This document shows, piece after piece, positions 13,121 to 24,915 of a stretch of DNA of 64,000 bases. This DNA comes from Astropecten irregularis (lineage: Eukaryota > Echinodermata > Asteroidea > Paxillosida > Astropectinidae), in contig OZ020265.1 of the NCBI GenBank assembly GCA_963971285.1, forward strand, positions 2,926,001-2,990,000. Reading direction: 5' to 3'. The notes below the pieces were generated by a model. It was given only the letters and a program-made list of their open reading frames with translations. It was not told the origin of the DNA and did no database searches. Position 1 is the stretch's first letter. Each line of letters starts with the position of its first letter. Position numbers and translations under genes: made by a program.

Positions 13121-13515
13121 TGGCTTTTTAATCATCACTGGGCAATAGAAACTTACACAGAGAGGGGAAAGGGGAAACATACCTAGAGAAAATACTGTTT
13201 GTATCTGATTCTGTGTTTATACAAGTTTTTAAAAAGTGCATACTAGCCCTCCATCATGCATCTTATAATTCTTCGGGTTTTTTTTTCAAGAAATTATTTT
13301 TTGGCCGGGTTAATACTGATCCTTTGCCCCTCCCCCCCCCCCAAAGTATTCAAAGTTGTTTTATATATTTTATTTTGATATGTATAGCGTGTAGAGTAAA
13401 CATAATTATTCTTTATGGAAAACTTTGATACATTTCAAATTCAAAAGTTTCATAAAAATATATATTTCATCCGAACAACTTTCATAAAAGGCTTAAAGAG
13501 AATAATACTGAGAAA

Positions 13516-13942
13516 TGAAAGGTAATATCATACTTTGGTTATTGTCAAAGAAATATAGATTCATGTTCACAAATAGCAAGGAAGATACAGTAACAGTCAT
13601 CTGTGAAAATTTCAGTCCCATACGGTGCCCACTTTTTGAGAAAACAGTGAAAAACAGCCATGTTTCTTAAGTCTTTTCATCATTATTTCATCTGAAAAAT
13701 TTGCAGTCCCTTATAGTTCTTACATTTTCAAAAAACAGTAAAAGAAATCCCATCTGTTGTTTTTTAAAGATCCAACAAAAATTTAGCCATTGGTTTTACT
13801 CTTTTCTGGATAAATGCCGCATTTCAGTCAATTGTAACTGTATGTTTCTACGATCACCGTCTCCATACCCCATAAGTTAAAGGTAAATCTGTGAAGATTC
13901 GATCTGTTTCGGTATGCTACCAAAGTATGACAGTACCTTTCA
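13516..13942 (+). mobile_element. Family A MITE just downstream of a PAQR stop codon
   Basis: It runs from TGAAAGGTAATATCATACTT to its inverted end GTATGACAGTACCTTTCA, 427 bp with an internal insertion or duplication. Its right edge is 25 bases from the stop codon of the minus-strand PAQR gene, so it very likely forms part of that gene's 3' untranslated region. Confidence 0.85.
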
Positions 13943-13967
13943 TCTACAAATATCAATTATATAAAGC

Positions 13968-14996
13968 TTACTTTTCTTTTTGTGTAGTATTATTATTAGA
14001 ACTTTGACAACCAATAGTCAGTATTCCTTGCCTGTGTTTAACTTTACGAAGATATTCCTTCTTCCATATCAAAGCAGTGAAACCACATATTATAATGAGA
14101 TTCATGATGATTACAGCTAGCACAATACCAGCTGTATTTGCAATGCTTGGCATAGGTAACACAGACAGAAGATAAGAGCGCCTGTATTGAAAATCAAATA
14201 TATTTGCTTTTAACTGACAGTAAGATGCCACACTGCTGATGATATGAAACCACTGATGACTGTGACCAATGATATCAAACTTGCCAGGAGCAACAACTTC
14301 AGGGAAATGAGTTGCATAAATGAGGATTGTTACTGCACACAAGATGAACTGATAAATGTGGAACTGTATGGCATTAGAATGACAGTCATCTCCTTCACAG
14401 AACACACAGCGATACAGCAGAGGCAGACTACAGTGTGTATATTGTATTATGAATGCTGTTACTCGGATTATCCTATAACCAAGAAGCCGTGCTACACAAG
14501 CTAATACTGTACAAGTAAGAGATATCAACACGCAAACTGGTACAAAGACTAAATGGTATTTAGATAGGATAAAACTCGCTGGAAATGCATACACATTATA
14601 CATTAAACCAATGGCCAGACCGTTGATACTTATAGCTCCATAGTCAAAAAAGAAGCATATGTGATGGATTCTTTCTGACATGCAGTGGAAGAGATGAGCA
14701 GTACAGCTGACTAGCATGTACAAGCAGACTGATGCAAGATAAACCTGTAATGGATAGGTGAATGGATCAACATCAAATCTCAATTCATACCACAGCCATT
14801 GACATGACATCCATATGAACCAGCATGATGTCAAGAAATGAGTCCAGAAATTCAAGGTTTCATTGTTGAAACTGAAGGCACTCAGGATGCAGGATGACAC
14901 ACTGCTACGACATGAACGGTAACCGGTGACAATAAATGGTTCCCTGAAATCCTTGGGTACGTGTTGAACCCGCAGTAGCTTAATGGTCCACATCAT
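13968..14996 (-). CDS. Class II PAQR membrane receptor (membrane progestin receptor type), copy 1
   Basis: This 342-residue multi-pass protein belongs to the PAQR family. Class II members are plasma-membrane steroid receptors related to a zinc-dependent hydrolase fold. Family motifs are in order: EPFIVTGYR (19-27), FNNETLNFWTHF (43-54), SCTAHLFHCMSE with the zinc-ligand histidine (97-108), the DYGA aspartate (118-121), and FPEVV followed by GHSHQWFHI (about 244-252) giving the two C-terminal histidines. An eighth membrane segment (about 288-311) and a polar tail are typical of class II. The coding region is one exon; an acceptor (ATTTTTCAG) lies 23 bases before the first ATG, so a 5' non-coding exon is expected upstream. 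The start could be either of two adjacent ATGs. Its partner 12 kb away is nearly identical in two tracts and divergent between them. Confidence 0.93.
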   Translation of the reverse strand: MMWTIKLLRVQHVPKDFREPFIVTGYRSCRSSVSSCILSAFSFNNETLNFWTHFLTSCWFIWMSCQWLWYELRFDVDPFTYPLQVYLASVCLYMLVSCTAHLFHCMSERIHHICFFFDYGAISINGLAIGLMYNVYAFPASFILSKYHLVFVPVCVLISLTCTVLACVARLLGYRIIRVTAFIIQYTHCSLPLLYRCVFCEGDDCHSNAIQFHIYQFILCAVTILIYATHFPEVVAPGKFDIIGHSHQWFHIISSVASYCQLKANIFDFQYRRSYLLSVLPMPSIANTAGIVLAVIIMNLIIICGFTALIWKKEYLRKVKHRQGILTIGCQSSNNNTTQKEK

Positions 14997-15126
14997 TCAC
15001 TTCTGTGCTTAGGATTCTTCTGAAAAATAGATGAAACATTGAAATAAAGTTTACATTTGTTGAAAACTTCTGTTCATTTTGTCTGACATGAACCATATAT
15101 AAAAAGTAAAAACCTGGGAGGTTTGC

Positions 15127-15164
15127 ACCCCCCCCAGTCCCAGCCTCCCCCCCCCCCCCCCCCA
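15127..15164 (+). repeat. Interrupted poly-C tract
   Basis: C-runs separated by AGTCCCAGCCT, in the presumed first intron of the PAQR copy 1 gene. The following 15165-15620 shows no supported feature. Confidence 0.9.
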
Positions 15165-15624
15165 AATGGTATTTCAAAGATCATGGTACATGTAGATGCA
15201 TGCTCAGTCCTTGTCACTGTTTATGCCTTGGAAAATCTCTTTATTATATATGATACTGGAAATTAAAATAGTTAACAACACTCACTACCAGAAGACATCA
15301 GGAAATCTCTGTCGAATGAATGTGATGGTCAGCATGACAAAGTGAGACAGTTATAAGTGTATCCTGTAATAGATCAAATCAACAAATATATGATACCGGT
15401 AATCATATTACACATCAGCATATAAAATGAGTGATACACAAACATGCAGCAAGATTTTGTTGTCTTTTGCACCACTACTTTTGTGTGACTATATAATACA
15501 CATTAAAATACAATCAGTTGTTTGATTATAATCAGCTTATAAACACACATCCAAATTGATGGAGTGGTCATTGCAGGTGTTTAAAATACTGTAAATGGAC
15601 ATAGCAAGATTGTTCATTTTTGTT

Positions 15625-15926
15625 AACATACCAAAACAGAAATGTTCAGGGTATGAAGACGTTGCTGGTAGAGACATACCGTTAAAGGTGTAATTGTGTA
15701 GTTATCCCGAAATTCGTAAAACAAAGACTGAAAACAGTTTTGAACTTCGGGTAAGATCACCATTCTTTTAAAAGAAAAATTGAGGTGTTTTTTTTTGGTG
15801 ACTCAGATGTCTGGTTGCATATATGAGCTCAAATTTCCACAGGTTAATACATTCACATATGTTTGATCAGACAGAGTGCTGTTCTGTGACCTTCACCAAT
15901 CATGTAGTATACCTTTTTAAGTACCA
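15625..15926 (-). mobile_element. Family B MITE
   Basis: Reverse-orientation copy: GTTAACATACCAAAACAGAA at the left and CACCAATCATGTAGTATACC at the right, with family B internal phrases (GAGCTCAAATTTCCACAGG, GATCAGACAGAGTGCTG). 15927-16649 holds no supported gene or repeat. Confidence 0.75.
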
Positions 15927-16649
15927 GACAATCGGGTAAACACTCACTCCCATAATAGTGATCGAATTATGAAAAGTGTGAACTTACATAGATTGCTGAT
16001 GGTTAGTTCAGCATGGTGCAGGTATAGTCCCTCTCTCTAGTCTGCCAGTCACCCATCCTTAGAGGCTGATGCATGTATACACCCATATTTTGACCTTGTA
16101 CTCAAAGTCACTGGACCATCATACATACAATTGTGGTCCCTGCCATGATAGTACCTCTGGCATGTAATATATGCCATTGCTAACAGGCCGCACTAACACG
16201 TAAACCCAGGCCAGAAAGAGTTCCATCATAGTTATAGACTAGTGTCCTGAATTAGCTGGATGACAGAGGTAGCATCGACGGTCTCCTTGCAGTTGTTGTT
16301 ACATTAAGAAACGTTGTCACATCGAGAATGTGAAAAGTTTATAAAGCAAAGCTGTTTGCATGTGCTTTCCCAACTGTGAAATGGAAATTGATAGAAACAT
16401 CAAATAATAATGTCAATATAACCCCATCAGCTTAGTCCTAGTATTAACATGCATGGTTGCCTATCTGATGTGTATGCATATACATTGATCTAGCTATTTC
16501 TGTATATGCTTGCATGGTCCATTGCATTGCCACATGGCAAGGTCACCCATGTCAATACATATGATGCGTGATCGATGCTTCCTGTTGATCATGGTAGATA
16601 TTCTTCTCATAATTGAACACTACCGGTATTTCTTTTTTGACAGCTGCTC

Positions 16650-17234
16650 TGGGCCTAATTTCATGAACAGGCACAAAAGTTACTTTGCACAAATAAAAAT
16701 CTTGCCTTATAAAACAAACCACCATTAAAAATTCCATGTGATATCCATGGTCAGTAACAGTGGCGTCACCAGACTTTTGAGTCAGGGGGGGCACAAGGGG
16801 GGCACTAGCAATTGTTGGGGGGCACAAGCAATTGTTGGAGGGGCACTACTATAATATATATTATAATTTTGTTTACCAACCCAAATCTCAAATGGGGGGG
16901 GGGGCACGAGGTATTCCAGGGGGGGCACGTGCCCCCCTTGGCGACGCCACTGGTCAGTAAACAACAGCCAAAGAACAATCACAAGTGATACACAACACAT
17001 GGAAATGTGCTAACTGGTATAGCACCAAAAGCCTAAATAAAATCAGTATGCCAGCCAAAACTTGTGAATGTTATGGTCAGCAAACAATGGCCAAATAAAA
17101 GTCAAAAGCAGTAAACATCACATGACAATTTGGTTGGCAACATCCTGTTTGACTGTACGTGTATGACTTTAAGGAAGAATTTTCATGCTTAAGGAAATGT
17201 GCTTAATATAAAGCAACTTGATGAAATTGGCCCC
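16650..17234. mobile_element. Long variant of family C, interrupted by a hAT element
   Basis: Outer ends GGGCCTAATTTCATGAA and TGATGAAATTGGCCCC are family C termini. The interior has AACAGCCAAAGAACAATC and AGTGATACACAACACATGG, and an apparent internal duplication of TGGTCAGCAAACAATGGCCA. It is split by the element at 16758-16952. Confidence 0.7.
16758..16952. mobile_element. hAT-like MITE with 8-bp target duplication
   Basis: The 195-bp element begins CAGTGGCGTCACCA and ends TGGCGACGCCACTG. It is flanked on both sides by GTCAGTAA (16750-16757 and 16953-16960). CA...TG ends and an 8-bp duplication are diagnostic of the hAT superfamily. The interior is rich in G-runs (GGGGGGGCAC). It inserted inside a family C element, so it is younger than that element. 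Confidence 0.92.
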
Positions 17235-17546
17235 ATGAGGAATGCACTGTGTATCATCAGCTGCCATGACACTAAATGGAACAATTTTACTATGACAATC
17301 TTCACTCAGATTTCTCTCTAGAGAATTTTGCATTGTCTGGGATAAACCATTTATCTTTATAAAGATGAACCAAGCATACTGCATCCTCATGGTATTTTAA
17401 TTTCAGAAAATTCCACAATTTCAGACAGGCATAGAGCCATTAACTAGGGCCATTACAACCTTGAAGCCAGCGAGCTTTCAAATCCTATAAACCTTTGGCA
17501 AGTTAAAGTTCAACAATATCTGGTACACAAAAATATTTCACTATAC

Positions 17547-17803
17547 GTAAACATCAAAACCTGAATTCTCCAGACTAAATACACTGTTGCTATATCACAT
17601 GATTCGGGGCAATTAGCTTTTGCTTAGTTACATAACAGACATCTAATTGCACCAATGCACTGTTCATAATGGATAAGAATGATCCAAAGGAACCAGTCCA
17701 TTCCAGAGAAGGGTATCCCTATGCTAAACCTTGCCCCATGAAATCACATGATATAGCAACAGTGTCTTAAGTCTGGAGATGTCAGATTTTGATGTCTGTG
17801 AAA
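17547..17803. mobile_element. Palindromic element with about 65-bp arms
   Basis: Left arm 17547-17610 (AGACTAAATACACTGTTGCT, ATCACATGATT) is mirrored by right arm 17731-17800 (ATCACATGATATAGCAACAG, TGTCTTAAGTCTGGAG). The spacer is about 120 bp. No second copy is in the window. Confidence 0.8.
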
Positions 17804-18233
17804 TTCAATCTGGGGTGTTTATGTGCAGTGAACTGGTGAAAGAAGCCTACAGGTGTATCAGATCTCACAACTACCGGTATATGTGATATAGAAACCTAGA
17901 TTGTTCCAATCATTTTATATGATTATTACACTACAAAATCATTACAAAACTAAAAATGAAGCATTAAACGTGAATGTTATTCAAAGACTTTTATTATACT
18001 TCACTGACACCAAATATTAAATTATACTCCTACATAAAACCCAAACCTTATTGACAGACATAACATAACATATTTTCATTGCATTTCAGTGTGTGAGTAA
18101 GGTTTTATCAAACATCTACAATATAACATTTATTTGTTGCATGATGAAAAGCTACAATTCAGTTCACAACACAACAATCATGACAAAACTACATGATTAC
18201 CTTGAACATTTAAAAAACCAAGAACACAAACAG

Positions 18234-18585
18234 AAATATCATACTTTCGTTTTTATCAAAGAAATACAGATTCATGTATATCAAGACGGATACAGTAACA
18301 GTCATCTGTGAAAATTTCAGTCCCATACGGTGCCCACTTTTTGAGAAAACATTGAAAAACAGCCACATTATTTCTTAAGTCTTTTCTCTTTTATTTTTGA
18401 TCTTTTAAAAGGTCAAAGAGATTTTAGGTCGTTGTTTTACTACTTTCTGGATAAATGCACCATTTCATGAGGAAACATTTTAACGGTATGTTTCTACCAC
18501 CACCATCTTCATACCCTGTAAGTTATATGTAAATCTGTGAACATTTCTGTTTTGATTTCTTTCCAAAGTATGATACAACCTTTAA
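18234..18585 (+). mobile_element. Family A MITE, left end decayed
   Basis: It runs from ATATCATACTTTCG to AAGTATGATACAACCTTTAA and is collinear with the copy at 3323 (TCAGTCCCATACGGTGCCCA, TCTTCATACCCTGTAAGTTA). 18586-18869 has no supported feature. Confidence 0.88.
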
Positions 18586-18869
18586 CATACAACTGTCTGA
18601 AACTTAGCTATGATGAATTTTGCTGCATTTTTTGTACGTCTATACTCCAAAACATTCAAATATTGATAGTATCCGAACAGAAGTATAGCATGGAAATATT
18701 AGCAGTACTGTGGACAGTGGTGTTTATATCACATGTTCAGATATCCTCTGTGTGGTGATTGATATCAGCCAGCAGATTCACTCATGCTACTTGGAATAAT
18801 AACATTCAATTGTCAAAATTAAACCAATTAAAAACTCACACTTGGCACAATGTGAGACAAACTAACATA

Positions 18870-19082
18870 CAGTTGAACGCCGCTATAACAAACACCGCTA
18901 TACCGAACATTTGGCTATACCAAGTGACATCATCCTAGCTTGCATGGCTCCCAATTTTTGTGTGCAATGCATATACAATACATTATCCATTGTTCTTTAC
19001 TTATTAAATCAGTTACCACTGCACTGGTATAATGTACAATTTCTGTGCATCTTGCCATGTTCATTATGGCGGTGTTCCACTG
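18870..19082. mobile_element. pogo/Tigger-like MITE with TA duplication
   Basis: It starts CAGTTGAACGCCGCTATAAC and ends with the inverted GGCGGTGTTCCACTG, flanked on each side by TA. The internal CAAACACCGCTATACCGAAC is the familiar pogo-type subterminal repeat. The element is 213 bp and has no transposase. Confidence 0.8.
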
Positions 19083-19453
19083 TACGTATTAAACATGATT
19101 TACCGTACATGAATAACATGTATCAGATTGTTCACCACATACATTTGCAAACTGCATTTTGTTTTTACACTGTATGACATTGGCAATGACCTATCATACA
19201 TGTACACTGTATGTATGATATTACATTAAAGGGATCTTGATAGGTCCAGTGTTACAATTATTCATTTAACATTTTCAATTGACAAATTGGTGTATAATTG
19301 CAATGCAGAAAGTATCAATTGACTCTTCTACACAAAATGAATGTCACTACATATGAGAAAGCCAGGCAGGCTGTGCTGGTTGATTGACCATGTACATGTA
19401 ACTCCAAACTCTTCATGACAGGTTTTTAATAAAACTCATCATCACATTATATT

Positions 19454-19689
19454 GGGGCCAATTTCATAAAACTGTTAAGCAATTTGCTAAGCATGACATT
19501 TCTGTTTTAATAAAAACAGGGTAAACAACCAAATTTCCATGTGTTGTGTATCACTTGTGATTGTTCTTTGGCTGTTGTTCACTGACCATGAACATCAAAT
19601 GGAATTTTCAATGGTGGTTTGTTTTATTGGGCAAGACATTTTTGTGCTAAGCAAATTCTTGTGCTTAACAGTTTTATGAAATTGGCCCC
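19454..19689. mobile_element. Family C MITE, complete
   Basis: The 236-bp element begins GGGGCCAATTTCATAAAACT and ends with the inverted copy AGTTTTATGAAATTGGCCCC. TGTTAAGCA follows the left terminus and TGCTTAACA precedes the right. The centre has TGTATCACTTGTGATTG and TTGGCTGTTGTTCACTGACC. Confidence 0.92.
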
Positions 19690-19690
19690 T

Positions 19691-19894
19691 GATTGGGGTT
19701 AATTTCATTGAGCTCCTTAACCACAAAATTTGCTTATTCAGAATGAAAAGTCTTCCTTGATCAAACAGGATGACGATGTGATGTTGACTGCTTTTGACTT
19801 GCATTCGGCCATTGATAATAACATTCACAGGAGTTTGAGCTAGCATTCGATTTTATTGACCAAACATGCCAAACAGCTCTATGAAATTGGCTCC
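19691..19894. mobile_element. Degenerate family C copy in tandem
   Basis: It follows the previous copy directly. Ends resemble GGGGTTAATTTCATTGAGC and CTCTATGAAATTGGCTCC; the interior is strongly diverged. Confidence 0.6.
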
Positions 19895-22860
19895 ATGGTC
19901 CCAGCTTTCCACAACAGAACCGGGATGCCTCATAAATCCATTTTTTCAGCGACATGATCAAAAGTAACAAAGTTCAGGATGACTGCACAAGACATTGTTG
20001 TACAAACTATTATTATGTAAATATATGCAAATGACATTGTAGTGAACCACAGCCTTTATGCCCATGACCTTGCAGCACTGACAACACTCATGTCAAAATC
20101 TGCTTCCTGCAATGCTGTTTAATACTCCAGTTGGATTCTCTCAGAGCCAAATACATGAATATTCATACATGTATGTAAATTATTCCAAATTATGAAAATA
20201 ATATGTAAATTCATGTATACTATGCATAATTCATGTAATTACATACTTTAAATCTAACAAGCCACATGTTCATACAAAGGTCAAGAGACAAAAAAGCAAA
20301 AATAAACACTCAAATATCTCCAACTTAAACCCAAACTATATACATAGTCAATAACTCAAGCCAAAACCATACAAACATTTTACATACTGAATTATTCAAA
20401 CCAATATCTAACATGACCTGTACATGTACTGTAGTCAATATTTCAAACTTTAACCATAAAAATCATTCTTATTTACCAGTTCACACAATTAAATCAAACA
20501 AATGAAACAAAGAAATAGTCATTAACTTTGGAAAAACATAAATGCCCGCTGACAAAAATGTGCATCAACTAGATCAGGTAATTAATTAATTTTCATTTTT
20601 TTTTAAGAATGATGGAAAGACGTAAGATATGGGAGCCTTTTATTTCAAAGAAGGCTCCCATGTTTGACGTTACAAAATCATACAGATTTGTCTGCTGCCT
20701 CATTGACGGAATTCAGAGAATCTGAATTTTGGGGAGCTTGCGGGCTGAGAGAAAAATCATCAAAAAGGGCTCTCGATCTTTCTGTGTTCAGTTTGAGATA
20801 GACATTTTTTTCTCAAGGATCATGTCACAAATCATGGCCGAATTTGATGGTATGGCCAACATTGACATGACCAACTGACAACCCTTAGCAAGAGTCACTC
20901 TGTTCTAAGATCTCTTCAATGTGGATCCCATGGGTTTTCTGCACATTTAAAAACAAGTTTGAATCCCACTGAAGCTATTTTGAGAGTGTCACCGTTAGTA
21001 CATTTTTTATATAACAACATAATAGTGAAGTACTAGCAAATTGTATTAACTATTAGTTAAGCATGGCTTTTGAACAGTCCAAAATACATGCATTCATAAA
21101 CAAACTTAGAGCAAAAGACTCAAATTTAGCACCTCTATACCATAAAAAAATAACCAAACTGCACATAGAATGAAAAATATATATTGTATACAATATTTTA
21201 ATGTCAAAAATAAAAAAGAATGTATAGATGAGTGAAAGTTGAAATGAAACCCTGAAATGAAAGAAGAGGCATACATTATTTTAATAAAAAGTCTAACTCT
21301 GAGATTGAACTCAGTATTCAAGGCAATTGTCCAGCTCACAGACCAAGGCATACAAAATGAATCACTGCCTGAGCAATTGTCTGACACTGTGTCTTTAGAA
21401 AACCATTTTCTTGCAAGGCAATCATAATCATATGAATAAAAATACATCAATCCCGTTCCCTAACAGGAACACATACATTGCATTTACACTCAAATGTTGA
21501 TCACACGCACGAGATCGGAACCTGATCCAATCCTTCCCGAGAGGTGAAGGTGATCCCGACATCGGATCTTGATCAGTGTTTACACTCATCATTGAACATT
21601 GAATGGATCTGATCGCCTACTCAGTAGCAAGTGTAAACACGGCGGTTTGAGCTGTTACATCATGTATGTACATGATCTACACTACTAATACTATGTCTGT
21701 ATTGTACAAGGCATACAGGTTTGGACTGGTTTCCTTTTCTTGCTCTGCTCATCTATTTGATAAATCATCTTAGTTTGATTTGCAGTTAAATTCCAAGCAA
21801 GGACAGGTCTCCAATCAAAGACACATTTTCCTGGTGTTACTCTTCTCTCAATATTACTAGTACTGTATATTAATACCATAGTAGGTGTGGTGTGTTAGAG
21901 TAGGTCACCTAAGTCACACTGCGTCAAGTCAGGCCCCATATCATTGGAATACAACTGTCGGTCTGACATCATTCTTGGGGTTCACCCAGGGCAGCCACTA
22001 GTGACCCTGCTCGCAAGCAGAGCCAGTGGTGGGAAACACGTCACACAAATTCAAGATGGCGGAAAAGTAATTAAGCAAGCGTTTGAATAGCCCGGCTGTG
22101 GTGGCTGATCTGGGTGACGTGACCCGTATTGACCGAGGGAAGCTACTCCAACGCACCTAAAGATAAAACTGTAAGTCTTAAAAACACACATGTACACATA
22201 CAAGAAGTTGGGATGTATACTTAACTATGTACATTCTCAATGAATTACAGTCGATCACTCTCAATCAAGGCTGATCAAGGCACAAAGTATTCCATGCAAC
22301 ATAAATTGTACATGTACTATTAAAACCCAATCCAATCATTAAACAATAATCTGTACAATTTGCACAATACTTACTAGTAATTTGAGCCAAAGAACCCAAC
22401 AAAAACAAAAATACAAAATGAGTCAACTTAATATCTAACAATATGTTGCAATGCTCTCATTTTATGAGAATGAGTTTTAATAGTAAGCGTGCATTCTGAA
22501 GTCACATTTTGATGTTCATTAATGCACAATACATACTAGTTTGACTCAACCTACATACGTGTATACTGTACAGTATGTAACTGGTCAGCTTATTTGAATG
22601 TTTAATCAAGCTGTCTTCAATAAATGCAATGATATTTTATGTTAGATGATATCAAAAATAAAATGTATAGAAAAATGAAAATGTTTATAAAATGTATAAC
22701 AGCTTAAAATATTGCAAAGGCGTAGAGTGCATTTGTGTTTATGCATACATGTACATTATTCTGACATGACCATCATGCAAGGATATGAGATCATGAGCAC
22801 ATATAGAATGCAGAGTTCAAAGGAAGTAATGACTTATAGTGCAGACGAATGGAGACTATG
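19895..22860. other. No supported gene; small hairpins
   Basis: AT-rich, with ACATGTAC-type palindromes. A hairpin at 20630-20660 pairs TGGGAGCCTT with AAGGCTCCCA. Around 21487-21650, GTGTTTACACT and AGTGTAAACAC face each other and may mark a small inverted element. Around 21895-22160, AGAGTAGGTCACCT and a GACGTGACCC segment suggest another decayed inverted element. No coding evidence is seen. Confidence 0.45.
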
Positions 22861-23317
22861 GCTCAGGCTCTGGCTCAGGCTCTGACTCCATTTCATGAAT
22901 CCATTGTAAAATATGGGTATCAAAAAAGAGGGTTTTGCTACGACTTAGAAGTAGACTTGTTCGCTGAACAAGAAAACTGAGTTTCAATTTCAACAAAAAA
23001 CCACAACCTATATTTTCAGCTTTTGGATGACAGAGATGAAGCCAGAGCTGGAGCCAAAGCCAAGGTTTGGGAAAGGCCCAGAATGCAGAGTTGAAATGAA
23101 GTACTGACTTAGTTATAGCAGACTAATGGAGACCAGTTCTGACATCCATGCTGAAAATATACATAGTTTGTGGTTTTTCATTGAAGCTGAAGCTCTGTTT
23201 TCTTTTTCAAAATTAGATAATCCACTTACGAACTGCAGCAAAAAGCTTCTATTTTGATACCAGTTATTTCAGAATGGAATCACGAAATGGCGCCTCAGCC
23301 TGAGCCTCCGTTTCGTA
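22861..23317. mobile_element. Long inverted repeat, arms about 165 bp
   Basis: Left arm 22861-23025 and right arm about 23148-23317 are reverse complements with scattered changes. Matching phrases are GGCTCAGGCTCTGACTCCAT against GGCGCCTCAGCCTGAGCC, and AAAAAACCACAACCTATA against TAGTTTGTGGTTTTTCATT. The spacer is about 120 bp. Identity is moderate, so the insertion is old. Confidence 0.82.
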
Positions 23318-23455
23318 AACCCCCATATGACTGACAGGGGGCAGTATATACACAACCCAAACCTGAGATGCAGCACAGAAAAGGCGTCCAAAAACTAACA
23401 TCAACAGGTCAAGATGTTCAAAATTGCACTGTATCTTTCAGCCCTGTGTCCACCG

Positions 23456-23621
23456 TAGTACGGGTGATTCACAATAGTGTGCCACCATGAGTTTGTAATG
23501 CGTAGGCCAATTTGTTGACAAACTGCGCATCTTTCTACATGCGCAGTTTGTCAACAAAATAAATTCAAGGCATTGTGACTGGCAAACTCATTGTGGCCCA
23601 TTATTGTGAAACGCCCGTAAT
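23456..23621. mobile_element. Palindromic MITE with internal perfect hairpin
   Basis: Ends TACGGGTGATTCACAATAGT and TATTGTGAAACGCCCGTA are inverted copies. At the centre GTTGACAAACTGCGCA (23514-23529) and TGCGCAGTTTGTCAAC (23540-23555) form a perfect 16-bp stem around a 10-base loop. Confidence 0.85.
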
Positions 23622-23889
23622 ATTAATGCAATGTTGTGTTTATAACAGTATCCACATAACAAGCAAACATCAGTGAGAACCACCAACTCTAAGGGAGTCT
23701 ATACCTCACTGAGTACATGATATTGTTGGTCATTATTTTCATTTTATGCAAGTCGTTCCTTATTAATTAATTAATCATCAATCATCAAAAGGACAATACA
23801 CAAGATCATTAAGTGCATAAACTTCAATACTATACCATGTATACAATCCGTTATTTTCAAACAAACTAAAATTAATCAGTCAAATAAAC

Positions 23890-24375
23890 CACATTTGAAG
23901 ATAACTCAATGCATTGAAAAATGAACACTGAAAGAAAATTGACCATGTTGACTGGAGAGGGATTCGAACCCGAGTCCCCCAGAATAACATACCGGTGCGC
24001 CACCTGGGCCCGATTTCACGAAAAGCTATTGACAGATCGTAACATTCGTATCAATCAATTGCTAAGCAAAGTACGTGTGATGTCACAATAGTAGTTACAA
24101 TGGAAACAGGAACAACTCGTTTAAAAAGATGAATCTTAAATCTCTGTGAAATCGATCACCGTTGTTGTACACATAGGTGTCACAAATTGTCAATTACCTT
24201 TGGTCATACATGTAATTTTCCAGTCAGAAGCTGTGAAGTCACTCACATACATAATGCAGTACATTAGCGATGCTGCGAACTGAGAAACAGCATTGCTAAT
24301 GTATGGCATTCAGGAGGTCACAGGTTTGAATCCTGCTCCAGTCAATTTTCTTTGTTCACCTTTCAATGATGACTT
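23890..24375. mobile_element. Family T foldback interrupted by a family D element
   Basis: Left flank AATGCATTGAAAAATGAACA and a tRNA-like left arm (GGGATTCGAACCC at 23969) stop at the family D insertion 24008-24165. The right part resumes with GTCACAAATTGTCAATTACC and the right arm (GGCATTCAGGAGGTCACAGG, then TTTGAATCC, TCCAGTCAATTTTC). The tRNA-like sequence of the right arm is truncated at its 5' side. Confidence 0.7.
24008..24165. mobile_element. Family D element nested in family T
   Basis: Ends GCCCGATTTCACGAAAAGC and CTGTGAAATCGATCACC are the family D inverted termini. It interrupts the family T arm. Confidence 0.6.
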
Positions 24376-24721
24376 GTCTAATCTACTTTGTATTCCGGTA
24401 CACTGTTTTACAGTAGCAGTTAAAACATAAAAGGTTTCTGCGTGAAGATCAAGTTACTTGCTAATGTACATATTCATACATCAGCTTAAATACTACACGA
24501 GGCTACTTTAAACAGTCTACAAGGAGGAGTTTATACATAGTTCATGACCTGCACATCTGCCTAGCAGTCATGGCACTGTGATGTGCAGTTTAATGAATAA
24601 TGTGTGCTGCACATACAGTGTACATGTACATGTACATTTGTATGTAATTCCAATGGCACCATACAAAGTCAGCACAAGATAGTAAAGAGCACCATTTTGA
24701 TATGTGTTGTATCATTTAGAG

Positions 24722-24915
24722 GAACAATAGCGCTCCGCACTAATGACGTCACATGAATGTACAAAATCCCCGGATGTCAGACAAACATTGACTCACACAC
24801 GTTGTGTACTGTACACCATTGCATGCACACGCACACACCACACATTTTGCATGGTTGCAATGTTTGTCTGAGCTAGTGTGCTATTTTTAGCGCAAGTGCG
24901 GAGTACTATTGCAAA
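24722..24915. mobile_element. Palindromic MITE
   Basis: Left AATAGCGCTCCGCACTAA pairs with right GTGCGGAGTACTATT. Further in, GACAAACATTGA pairs with CAATGTTTGTC. It contains a TGACGTCA site near 24744. 24916-25471 shows no supported feature. Confidence 0.7.
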
